This document shows, one piece after another, positions 1 to 5,630 of a DNA stretch of 9,884 nucleotides. The stretch is from Alphaproteobacteria bacterium. Its GTDB lineage: Bacteria > Pseudomonadota > Alphaproteobacteria > Caulobacterales > Caulobacteraceae. The stretch spans positions 1 to 9,884 of the forward strand of contig JAHINZ010000033.1 in assembly GCA_018895795.1 (NCBI GenBank), written 5' to 3'. The position numbers and the translations under genes are program-made. The notes beneath the pieces were generated by a model. It searched no databases. It had not been told where the DNA came from and saw only the letters and a program-made list of their open reading frames with translations. How positions within the stretch are numbered: position 1 is the stretch's first letter; each line of letters begins with the position of its first letter.

Positions 1-137
1 AGCTCGGCGAGAGCCGATTCGCGGGTGCCCGACAGCACGACATGCGCGCCTTGCGTGTGCAGCGCCTTGGCGATGGCGCCGCCGATGCCGCCCGTGGCGC
101 CGGTGACGAGGGCGGTCTTGCCGGTGAGATCAAACAT
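1..137 (-). CDS. fabG: 3-oxoacyl-ACP reductase FabG (5' part, runs off the window)
   Basis: Only the first 45 codons are in the window; the gene continues past base 1. The product belongs to the short-chain dehydrogenase/reductase family. FabG is the NADPH-dependent cytosolic enzyme that reduces 3-oxoacyl-ACP to 3-hydroxyacyl-ACP in each round of type II fatty acid elongation. The N-terminus reads MFDLTGKTALVTGATGGIGG. Residues 12-19 are the TGxxxGIG dinucleotide-binding loop that follows the first beta strand of the Rossmann fold. The start is ATG at 135-137, with a GGGAGA ribosome site a few bases upstream on this strand. It lies directly downstream of fabD, which separates FabG from the many other SDR proteins. 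The catalytic Ser-Tyr-Lys is outside the window, so the exact SDR assignment depends partly on this context. Confidence 0.85.
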   Translation of the reverse strand, partial: MFDLTGKTALVTGATGGIGGAIAKALHTQGAHVVLSGTRESALAE

Positions 138-157
138 CAGATTTCTCCCAATCTTGT

Positions 158-260
158 CTGTCATCCTGGGCGAAGCGTAGCGCGGACCCGGGACCGCCGG
201 ACACGCCGGCGCTTGTTGCGGTCCCGGGTCTGCGCGCTTCGCGCTTGCCCGGGATGACAG
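158..260. repeat. Long inverted repeat (REP/BIME-like) between fabD and fabG
   Basis: Two arms of about 40 bases (158-197 and 218-260) are near-perfect reverse complements around a 20-base centre. Each arm starts with CTGTCAYCC-type sequence and ends in GACCCGGGACCGC. The arms differ by a few substitutions and a short GCG-rich indel. Transcribed, they would form a very stable hairpin between the fabD stop and the fabG start. Elements of this look (GTCATCC...GGGATGAC ends, CCCGGG cores) are common intergenic repeats in alphaproteobacterial genomes. Likely effects are mRNA stabilisation or partial termination within the fabD-fabG transcript. There is no T-run after the hairpin on the minus strand, so it is not a classical terminator. 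No transposase is present. Confidence 0.8.
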
Positions 261-274
261 TCGCTATAGCGACT
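259..274. repeat. 16-bp perfect palindrome over the fabD stop codon
   Basis: AGTCGCTATAGCGACT is its own reverse complement and contains the last codons and TAG stop of fabD. It directly abuts the long inverted repeat at 158-260. Its role is unknown. It could be part of the same intergenic element or coincidence from the Lys-Ser-Leu-stop codons. Confidence 0.6.
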
Positions 275-1208
275 TGGCGAAGGCTTCGAGGTCGGCCGGG
301 CTGTTCAGCGGCGTCGCCTCGGCGTCCGGGGCGATGCGCTTGGCCATGCCCGACAGCACCTTGCCGGCCCCGGCTTCGGCGAAGCGGGTGACCCCGCCCT
401 CGCCGGCCAGCCAGATCATGCTTTCGCGCCAGCGGACGCGGCCCGTGACCTGTTCGACCAGCAGACCGCGAATGACGTCGGGATCATGAACGGGAGTGGC
501 GGTGATGTTGGCCACCAGCGGTGCCCGCGGCGATACGATGGTGGTTCGCGCCAGGGCCTCCGCCATCTCGTCGGCGGCCGGCTGCATCAGCGGGCAGTGG
601 AACGGCGCCGAGACGTTCAGCGGAATGGCCCGCGCGCCCAGTTCCTTGGCCTTCTCGATGGCCTTGTCGACCGCGGCCTTGTCGCCTGAGATCACGACAT
701 TGCCGTTGTTGTTGTCATTGGCCACGACGCAGACGCCGACTTCCGAGCCGGCGGCGGCGGCGGCCTCGGCCAGAGCCAGATCGGTCTTGGGGCCGATCAG
801 CGACGCCATGGCGCCCTGCCCCACCGGCACCGCGCGCTGCATGGCCTGGCCGCGCAGCTTCAACAGGCGGGCCGTGTCGGCCAGGGTGATCGCGCCGGCG
901 GCGGCCAGAGCCGAATATTCGCCCAGCGAGTGGCCGGCGACGAAGGCCGCCCGCTCGATGCCGATCCCGAAGTCCTTTTCCAGCACCCGCGCCACCGCCA
1001 GGCTGACGGCCATCAGGGCCGGCTGGGCGTTCTCGGTCAGGGTCAGGTCGCTGTCCGGCCCTTCGCGCATCAGGGCGAATAGTTTCTGGCCCAGGGCGTC
1101 ATCGACCTCCTGAAAGACCTCCCGGGCGCTGGCGAAGGCCTGGGCGAGGTCCGCGCCCATACCGACCGACTGGCTGCCCTGGCCGGGGAAAATGAAGGCG
1201 ATGCTCAT
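264..1208 (-). CDS. fabD: Malonyl-CoA:ACP transacylase FabD
   Basis: A 314-residue cytosolic enzyme that moves malonyl from CoA to the acyl carrier protein, supplying the extender unit for type II fatty acid synthesis. Its length fits the family (about 310). Visible hallmarks are the N-terminal GQGSQ oxyanion motif (residues 9-13), the nucleophile elbow GHSLGEYSAL with Ser94, Arg119 in LKLRGQAMQ (carboxylate binding) and the catalytic His204 in SAPFHCPLM. The segment around residues 163-175 has an Asn-rich stretch (ANDNNNGN) before VVISG, where other family members often have a Pro-Gly turn. The start is ATG at 1206-1208, with GGAG nine bases upstream (1218-1221 on the complement). fabG follows 126 bp downstream on the same strand, so the two are probably cotranscribed. 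The gene is intact. Confidence 0.97.
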   Translation of the reverse strand: MSIAFIFPGQGSQSVGMGADLAQAFASAREVFQEVDDALGQKLFALMREGPDSDLTLTENAQPALMAVSLAVARVLEKDFGIGIERAAFVAGHSLGEYSALAAAGAITLADTARLLKLRGQAMQRAVPVGQGAMASLIGPKTDLALAEAAAAAGSEVGVCVVANDNNNGNVVISGDKAAVDKAIEKAKELGARAIPLNVSAPFHCPLMQPAADEMAEALARTTIVSPRAPLVANITATPVHDPDVIRGLLVEQVTGRVRWRESMIWLAGEGGVTRFAEAGAGKVLSGMAKRIAPDAEATPLNSPADLEAFAKSL

Positions 1209-1382
1209 GAAAGCCCGCTCCGTCTAGTGAAAATCAGGGCCGGAGGGTTAGGACATCGCGGCCAAGGCGGCAAGTCAGGCCACTCCGTCAACGCCGAACC
1301 ACAGGAACGCCAGAGACCGTTTGGAAGCTCGGAAAATGGGGTTATTCAACTGTCGCTATTTCGCATCCGCCGCCAGACCGTG

Positions 1383-1396
1383 GGCGTATATACGCC
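1383..1396. promoter_or_regulatory. Perfect 14-bp palindrome upstream of the peroxiredoxin (candidate operator)
   Basis: GGCGTATATACGCC is a perfect inverted repeat with an AT-rich centre in otherwise GC-rich DNA. It ends 24 bp before the ATG of the peroxiredoxin gene. Its size and symmetry suit a dimeric helix-turn-helix regulator, and its position is typical for an operator or 5' leader element. It does not match a regulator site that I can name. The assignment as an operator is inference. Confidence 0.4.
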
Positions 1397-1410
1397 GATA
1401 TTCATAGATT

Positions 1411-1414
1411 GGAG
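1411..1414 (+). promoter_or_regulatory. Ribosome binding site that fixes the peroxiredoxin start
   Basis: GGAG lies six bases before ATG 1421. An upstream in-frame TTG at 1409 overlaps this site, so it cannot be the start. ATG 1421 also puts a clean signal peptide at the N-terminus. Confidence 0.75.
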
Positions 1415-1420
1415 TTTCCC

Positions 1421-1954
1421 ATGAAGCGCCTGACCGCCGGCCTCGCGGCCCTTGCCGTGCTCGCCGCCACCCCCGTCCTCGCGGCGCTCAAACAGGGCGA
1501 CAAGGCCCCTGACTTCACAGCGCCGGCCGCTCTGGCGGGCAAGGACTTCAGCTTCACCCTGTCCAAGGCCCTGAAGAAGGGCCCCGTGGTGCTCTACTTC
1601 TTCCCGGCCGCCTACACCTCGGGCTGTACCGCCGAGGCGCACGAATTCGCCGAAGCGACCCCCGATTTCGAGAAGCTGGGCGCGACCGTGATCGGCGTCA
1701 CCGCCGGCAATGTCGATCGCATCAAGGATTTCTCCAAGGAGCACTGCCGCGACAAGTTCGCCGTGGCCGCGGCCCCGGCCGGTCTGATCAAGAGCTATGA
1801 CGTCTCCCTGCCCATGCCGGGCGGCTGGTCCAACCGGACCTCCTATGTGATCGCGCCCGACGGCAAGATCCTGATGGCCTACACCGACGGTAATTTCGCC
1901 GGCCATGTCACCAAGACCATGGATGCGGTGAAGGCCTTCAAGGCCGGCAAATAG
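1421..1954 (+). CDS. Exported PrxQ/BCP-like peroxiredoxin
   Basis: A 177-residue thiol peroxidase of the AhpC/TSA (redoxin) superfamily, expected to reduce hydrogen or organic peroxides. Residues 1-21 form a Sec signal peptide (MKRL, a hydrophobic Ala/Leu core, then VLA), so the enzyme should act in the periplasm. The active site is P62xxxT66xxC69 in FFPAAYTSGCTAEA, and Arg139 in SNRTSYVIAPDG fits the conserved arginine. Only two cysteines remain, Cys69 and Cys109 (SKEHCRDKF). The resolving Cys that Escherichia coli Bcp carries five residues after the first is replaced here by His. The Cys109 position, 40 residues on, resembles atypical 2-Cys PrxQ proteins that use helix alpha-3. The reducing partner is not visible nearby. 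The gene is probably monocistronic. The family is secure; substrate and resolving mechanism are inferred. Confidence 0.88.
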   Translation: MKRLTAGLAALAVLAATPVLAALKQGDKAPDFTAPAALAGKDFSFTLSKALKKGPVVLYFFPAAYTSGCTAEAHEFAEATPDFEKLGATVIGVTAGNVDRIKDFSKEHCRDKFAVAAAPAGLIKSYDVSLPMPGGWSNRTSYVIAPDGKILMAYTDGNFAGHVTKTMDAVKAFKAGK

Positions 1955-1980
1955 TTCCAGCCAGACCTTTTCGGTTTCGA

Positions 1981-2012
1981 CCAGCCTCGCGGCTTGAACA
2001 TCGCGAGGCTGG
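1981..2012. terminator. Perfect 11-bp stem hairpin between the peroxiredoxin and the regulator gene
   Basis: CCAGCCTCGCG (1981-1991) and CGCGAGGCTGG (2002-2012) are exact reverse complements around a 10-base loop. It sits 26 bp after the peroxiredoxin stop and ends 15 bp before the regulator ATG. There is no T-run on the plus side, so termination would be weak or factor-assisted. It could instead be a 5' leader element of the regulator mRNA. The structure is certain as a repeat; the function is not. Confidence 0.5.
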
Positions 2013-2027
2013 CGGACAGGATCGGGC

Positions 2028-3140
2028 ATGATCGAGTTCTTCCCCCTGGAAGCCGTCGTGCGCGGCGTCGCGATCGGCGCCTTCGCCGCCACGGGCGTGG
2101 CCCTGGCCGCCAGCCGCAAGCTCGCGCCCACGCGCTGGATCGGCGCCCTGTTCTTCGTCTGCGCCATCGCCCATGTCATCGACAGCAGTTACGGGGTGCT
2201 GCACCCCTCGAAACTGGCCTGGGGGCTGTCGGTGTCCGGATCCGGCCTGTTCTGGCTGTTCGCCCTGGGCCTGTTCGAGGACGAGCCCGTCCTGACGCCT
2301 TGGCGCCTGATCCCCCCGCTGGGCATGCTCGGCCTTTGGGTCGTGGCGGTCCTCTCTCCCCCGGCGGTCTGTATCTGGGTCTGGAAGATCTTCGCCGTCG
2401 CCTCGACGGCCCTGGTCCTTCATGTTCTGACCGTGGCCTGGCGCGGCTGGCGCGATGATCTGGTCGATCAGCGGCGGCGACTGCGCGCGCCCCTGGCCGC
2501 CGCGACCGCGGGCTATGTTCTGGTTCAGGCCGCGTGTGACTTTGGCTGGCCGGTATTCGTGCGCTCCTTGGACGCGCCGATGGTTCAAGCCTTCAGCCTG
2601 GCCGGCCTGGGGATCGCCGCGGGCCTGGCGTTGTTGCGGGTCGAGCCCCTGCTCGTCGCGGTCGCGCCGGCGCCGGGACAGACCCAGGGCCCCGCTTCGG
2701 CTGAGGGTCTTCCCCTTGGCCCAGCCGATCGGCTGGTCATGGCCCGGCTGGAGCGCGCCATGACCCAGGACGAGGTCTGGCGCGGCGAGGACCTGTCGAT
2801 CGGCGCCCTAGCGGCCCTGGTGGGCGCGCCCGAGCATCGCCTGCGCAAGCTGATCAACGGCGCGCTGGGCCACCGCAACTTCGCCGACTACGTCAACAGC
2901 CGGCGGATCGCGGCGGCCAAGATCGCCCTCGCTGACCCGGAACTGGCTCTGAAGTCGGTGTCGGCCATCGCCTACGACCTGGGCTTTGGCTCGCTGGGAC
3001 CGTTCAATCGCGCCTTCCGCGCCGAGACCGGATCCACCCCGACCGCCTGGCGTCAGGACGCCTGCGCGGACGCGCCGACGCCTCGGCTCCGTCTGGTCGA
3101 TTCCGGCGATCGCCCGTCGAAATCGAACAAGCCCGCCTGA
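2028..3140 (+). CDS. Membrane-anchored AraC-family transcriptional regulator
   Basis: A 370-residue protein in two parts. Residues 1-205 hold about seven hydrophobic helices (roughly 8-28, 36-53, 70-84, 95-110, 116-136, 156-176, 186-204) with short charged links, so this half should lie in the inner membrane. After a Pro/Ala-rich linker (211-232), residues 240-342 form the AraC double helix-turn-helix. The first HTH is around LSIGALAALVGAPEHRLRKL. The second is around VSAIAYDLGFGSLGPFNRAF, followed by the usual TGSTPTAWR end. There is no sugar-binding cupin or periplasmic domain, so the ligand, if any, is probably sensed in or at the membrane. AGGA at 2018-2021 precedes ATG 2028 by six bases. 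A membrane hydroxylase gene begins 73 bp downstream and is a natural candidate target or operon partner. Membrane-plus-AraC proteins are common in Caulobacterales and Sphingomonadales, mostly uncharacterised. Confidence 0.85.
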   Translation: MIEFFPLEAVVRGVAIGAFAATGVALAASRKLAPTRWIGALFFVCAIAHVIDSSYGVLHPSKLAWGLSVSGSGLFWLFALGLFEDEPVLTPWRLIPPLGMLGLWVVAVLSPPAVCIWVWKIFAVASTALVLHVLTVAWRGWRDDLVDQRRRLRAPLAAATAGYVLVQAACDFGWPVFVRSLDAPMVQAFSLAGLGIAAGLALLRVEPLLVAVAPAPGQTQGPASAEGLPLGPADRLVMARLERAMTQDEVWRGEDLSIGALAALVGAPEHRLRKLINGALGHRNFADYVNSRRIAAAKIALADPELALKSVSAIAYDLGFGSLGPFNRAFRAETGSTPTAWRQDACADAPTPRLRLVDSGDRPSKSNKPA

Positions 3141-3201
3141 TTTCGCGAACGGCGCGACCTGACCTTAAGACCCGGCTTCCTTGGCGGCCACAACCGCAGT
3201 C

Positions 3202-3206
3202 GAGGA
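3202..3206 (+). promoter_or_regulatory. Ribosome binding site that fixes the hydroxylase start
   Basis: GAGGA lies seven bases before ATG 3214. An in-frame TTG at 3181 would add 11 residues but has no ribosome site, so ATG 3214 is preferred. Confidence 0.65.
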
Positions 3207-3213
3207 CCCTCTG

Positions 3214-4017
3214 ATGAGCCTGCAGACCCTGATCCCTTTTCTCACCCACTGGGCGGACGCCACCCGATCCGACCTGATCCGCTATGTCATCTTCTCCGTC
3301 GGCGTCTGGTTCACCCTGTGGATCGTGCTAGCCACGCCGCTGGCGGGTCGCAAGATCCGCCCGGATCAACCGCCGCCCCGCCAGCTGCTGGTCGAGTTCC
3401 TCTGCTCGATCCGGTCGATCATGATCTTCTCCACCGTAGGCCTGCTGAGCTATAGCCTGTTCAGCGCCGGCTGGATGCCTGGGCCCTATCTCGCTCGCGA
3501 GCTCGGCCCGGTGTGGTTCTGGACCAGCCTGGTGCTGATGATCATCGGCCATGACGCCTGGTTTTACTGGACGCACCGCCTGATCCACGACCGCCGGCTG
3601 TTCCGGACCTTCCACCGGCGGCATCACCGGTCCAACAATCCCTCGCCGTTCACCGCCTACAGCTTTGATCTGGGCGAGGCGGCGATCAACGCGCTGTTCG
3701 TGCCGTTGTGGATGCTGATCGTGCCGACCCAGTGGCCGGTGGTCGGCCTGTTCGTGCTGCACCAGATCGCCCGCAACACCCTTGGTCACAGCGGCTATGA
3801 ACTGTTCCCGGCCCGCAAGGATGGCCGCCCGCTGCTGCCCTGGCTGACCACGGTCACCCACCATGACCTGCACCACGCGCAGGCCGGCTATAATTACGGG
3901 CTCTATTTTACCTGGTGGGATCGCTGGATGGGCACCGAGAACCCGACCTATCTGGCGCGGTTCGCCGAGGCGACACGATCCAAGCGTCGGGCTACCAGTT
4001 CGCTTTCACAAGCTTGA
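3214..4017 (+). CDS. Sterol desaturase / fatty acid hydroxylase family membrane di-iron enzyme
   Basis: A 267-residue integral membrane oxygenase-type protein. Hydrophobic helices lie near residues 23-41, 66-85, 98-112 and 157-186. The histidine boxes that bind the di-iron centre are all present: H113 with W119-T-H121-R-L-I-H125, then F133-H134-R-R-H137-H138, H183 and H192, and T215-H216-H217-D-L-H220-H221. The end GLYFTWWDRWMGTENP is also typical of the family. Members use oxygen and an electron donor to hydroxylate or desaturate sterols, carotenoids or lipid acyl chains. Which substrate applies here cannot be told from sequence; a lipid or carotenoid is more likely than a sterol in this group. 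It follows the AraC-type regulator by 73 bp and is probably cotranscribed with or controlled by it. Its last 26 bases overlap the convergent gene on the other strand. Confidence 0.9.
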   Translation: MSLQTLIPFLTHWADATRSDLIRYVIFSVGVWFTLWIVLATPLAGRKIRPDQPPPRQLLVEFLCSIRSIMIFSTVGLLSYSLFSAGWMPGPYLARELGPVWFWTSLVLMIIGHDAWFYWTHRLIHDRRLFRTFHRRHHRSNNPSPFTAYSFDLGEAAINALFVPLWMLIVPTQWPVVGLFVLHQIARNTLGHSGYELFPARKDGRPLLPWLTTVTHHDLHHAQAGYNYGLYFTWWDRWMGTENPTYLARFAEATRSKRRATSSLSQA

Positions 4018-4660
4018 CCATGAAGCGGCTGTCCTGCACGCGCCAGGCCTCGCCGTTCGAGGCGACGGCGCGCAGGCTGACGCTGAACTCGGCGGGGATG
4101 TCGAAAGGCCGGGTCAGGGCCAGGTCGACACCCTCGTCGCCCAACGTCCCGCCGCCGACGGCGATCGAGCCGATCGGCCGACCTTCCAGGGTGAGTGACG
4201 AGCGGACATTGGCGCGCGCCACGGGGATCCGCCCCGGGGCCGCGATATCCTGGCGGGCGTTGACGTCCATCGAGACGCTGACAAAATTGGCGCGCGGCAA
4301 CAGACCAAAACCGAACGCCTTCGACATCGACGAGCGCAGCCGGGCCTCGCGATCATTCCATGACGCGCCCAGGGCCAGGGCGCGCTTGCCGGTGCGAACG
4401 TCATCGGGCTTCTGGACCAGGTTGAGATCCAAGTCATAGGTCGGATTTTCCGCCGTGCCCGCGACCTTGGCCGTCAGTTTGGCGCTTTCGGTGTCGGTCG
4501 ACAGGTCCAGCGGCAACGCCGCGGAATAGCCGGTGAAACGCCCGTCATTGGTCGAAACCGACAGGGCCGGTTTCTGAAGCGCCTGGGACGCGGCGGGGCC
4601 TGCGAGGACCGCCGACCACGCAAGGCCCCCGAAGACGCTTATGACAGCGTTAGACATCAT
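3992..4660 (-). CDS. Exported protein of unknown function
   Basis: A 222-residue protein I do not recognise. Residues 1-27 look like a Sec signal peptide with cleavage after ASQA. The mature part has no cysteine and no membrane helix. It alternates short polar/hydrophobic stretches that suggest a beta-rich fold, and it ends in the aromatic sequence LVKANW. That ending resembles outer-membrane barrel C-termini, though an about 195-residue mature chain would be a small barrel. A periplasmic beta-sandwich is equally possible. ATG 4660 and the next codon ATG 4657 are both usable; AGGAAG upstream on this strand supports either. The gene is divergent from rpsF and its 3' end overlaps the hydroxylase gene by 26 bases. 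The sequence composition and signal peptide argue that it is real. Confidence 0.75.
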   Translation of the reverse strand: MMSNAVISVFGGLAWSAVLAGPAASQALQKPALSVSTNDGRFTGYSAALPLDLSTDTESAKLTAKVAGTAENPTYDLDLNLVQKPDDVRTGKRALALGASWNDREARLRSSMSKAFGFGLLPRANFVSVSMDVNARQDIAAPGRIPVARANVRSSLTLEGRPIGSIAVGGGTLGDEGVDLALTRPFDIPAEFSVSLRAVASNGEAWRVQDSRFMVKLVKANW

Positions 4661-4769
4661 GGGGGCTTCCTAACATACTCGCCGCTCGCGGCAAGGTTAA
4701 GCTGTCGACGCGTGCGATCGTTTTCGGAAAATCGGCTTGGCCGCCCAGATCGGCGGCGCCAAAGCTTTC

Positions 4770-4798
4770 TTGCCTCCTTCCCCCTTCTCCTGTAGAAC
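4770..4798 (+). promoter_or_regulatory. Sigma-70-type promoter of the rpsF-rpsR-rplI operon
   Basis: TTGCCT (4770-4775) and TAGAAC (4793-4798) are separated by exactly 17 bp. TGTAGAAC also resembles the Caulobacter -10 consensus GCTANAWC. Transcription would start near 4805 and give a leader of about 130 bases. This is the best promoter match in the window. Confidence 0.55.
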
Positions 4799-4875
4799 CG
4801 CGCGCTCTCACGGATGGCGGTCTTTGGCGCAGCCCTCACGGGTCGGGATTTCCCGCTCGGCGCTCTGGAACCATC

Positions 4876-4904
4876 GTGGTCGTCGGACTTCCGCCGCTGA
4901 CCGC
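4876..4904 (+). promoter_or_regulatory. rpsF leader stem-loop, candidate S6:S18 autoregulatory site
   Basis: GTGGTCG (4876-4882) can pair with TGACCGC (4898-4904), with two G-U wobbles. Above it CGG (4884-4886) pairs with CCG (4891-4893) over an ACTT loop. Between the stems the 3' side has an unpaired CCGC (4894-4897) against a single T. A CCG trinucleotide on the 3' side of such an internal loop is the feature reported for the rpsF leader motif bound by the S6:S18 complex, which represses its own operon. A competing pairing, CTTCCG (4888-4893) with CGGAAG (4919-4924), reaches the edge of the ribosome site. The match was read by eye, and the upper stem is short. Confidence 0.4.
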
Positions 4905-4933
4905 GCCGCCTTCCAAGCCGGAAGAAGGAAAAC

Positions 4934-5320
4934 ATGTCGTTCTACGAACACGTGGTCATCGCGCGGCAGGATATCTCGCCGCAACAGGCCGAAGCTCTGA
5001 ATGAGCAAATCAAGACCCTGATCGAAGAAGGCGGCGGTCACATCGCCAAGATCGAATATTGGGGCCTGCGCAACCTCACCTATCGCATCAAGAAGAACCG
5101 CAAGGGCCACTATTCCCTGCTCGCCATCGACGCCCCGGCGCCGGCGGTGAAGGAAATGGAACGTCAGCTGTCGATCAACGAAGACGTGCTGCGCTTCATG
5201 ACCATCCGCGTGGAAGAGCTGGACCTGGAACTGTCGCCGGTTCTGGCCCGTCGTGACCGCGAACGGAGCGACCGCCCCGAGCGTTCGGACCGTCCCCGCG
5301 AAGACTTCGCGGCCGCGTAA
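4934..5320 (+). CDS. rpsF: 30S ribosomal protein S6
   Basis: A 128-residue protein of the small subunit that binds with S18 to the central domain of 16S rRNA. Residues 1-95 give the S6 ferredoxin-like fold, starting MSFYEHVVIARQDIS and including YWGLRNLTYRIKKNRKGHY. Residues 97-128 form a charged, probably disordered tail with repeated RSDRPER-type units, a common alphaproteobacterial extension. The ribosome site AAGGA is just upstream of ATG 4934. It is the first gene of a three-gene operon. rpsR follows after 15 bases, the usual arrangement for the S6/S18 partners. Confidence 0.97.
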   Translation: MSFYEHVVIARQDISPQQAEALNEQIKTLIEEGGGHIAKIEYWGLRNLTYRIKKNRKGHYSLLAIDAPAPAVKEMERQLSINEDVLRFMTIRVEELDLELSPVLARRDRERSDRPERSDRPREDFAAA

Positions 5321-5335
5321 GGGAGAAGAGAGATC

Positions 5336-5617
5336 ATGACCGATACCAACGACGCTCCCGAAGCCGCTCCCGGCGCGCCCGCCGCTGGCGGCGCTCGCCG
5401 CCCGTTCTTCCGCCGCCGCAAGGTGTGCCCGTTCTCCGGCGCCGGCGCGCCGAAGATCGACTACAAGGACGTCAAGCTCCTGCAGCGCTACGTTTCCGAG
5501 CGCGGCAAGATCGTGCCGTCGCGCATCACCGCGGTGTCGGCCAAGAAGCAACGCGAACTGGCCAAGGCCATCAAGCGCGCCCGCTTCCTGGCTCTGCTCC
5601 CCTACGTCGTGAAGTAA
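5336..5617 (+). CDS. rpsR: 30S ribosomal protein S18
   Basis: A 93-residue small-subunit protein that pairs with S6 on 16S rRNA. Residues 1-20 are an Ala/Pro-rich N-terminal extension. The core begins with the basic stretch RRPFFRRRKVCPFSG and continues through the S18 signature, DYKDVKLLQRYVSERGKI (42-59) and PSRITAVSAKKQRELAKAIK (61-80), to FLALLPY. GGGAGA precedes ATG 5336. The junctions after rpsF and after rpsR both begin with the same TAAGGGAGA, so stop and ribosome site are joined in the same way for the two downstream genes. Confidence 0.98.
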   Translation: MTDTNDAPEAAPGAPAAGGARRPFFRRRKVCPFSGAGAPKIDYKDVKLLQRYVSERGKIVPSRITAVSAKKQRELAKAIKRARFLALLPYVVK

Positions 5618-5630
5618 GGGAGACACCACG

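Larger units (their letters stand above)
1209..1420. other. Divergent intergenic region between fabD and the peroxiredoxin
   Basis: This 212-bp region must carry promoters for both directions. On the minus strand there is a TTGACG (complement of 1286-1291), which fits the Caulobacter -35 consensus, but I find no good -10 at normal spacing. A weaker pair is TTGCCG (complement of 1268-1273) with CCTAAC (complement of 1247-1252) at a short 15-bp spacing. On the plus strand GCTATTTC at 1355-1362 matches seven of eight positions of the Caulobacter -10 consensus GCTANAWC, without a clear -35. A perfect palindrome at 1383-1396 is listed separately. No small gene is convincing here. Confidence 0.4.
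4661..4933. other. Divergent intergenic region: promoter and leader of the rpsF operon
   Basis: A 273-bp region between the exported unknown (minus) and rpsF (plus). It contains a 6-bp-stem inverted repeat GCCGCC/GGCGGC (4740-4745 and 4752-4757) just upstream of the rpsF promoter, the promoter itself, and an about 130-base leader described separately. I could not find a convincing promoter for the minus-strand gene. Confidence 0.6.

Noticed and set aside
158..260. CRISPR or insertion-sequence end
   Set aside because: There is only one pair of inverted arms, with no spacers, no transposase and no target-site duplication.
496..1113. 205-codon plus-strand open frame inside fabD
   Set aside because: It is an antisense shadow of fabD, rich in Ala, Ser and Arg, without a plausible ribosome site or domain.
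1346..2588. Overlapping minus-strand open frames opposite the peroxiredoxin and the regulator
   Set aside because: They have no recognisable domain, low-complexity Gly/Arg-rich composition, and lie opposite intact genes with ribosome sites.
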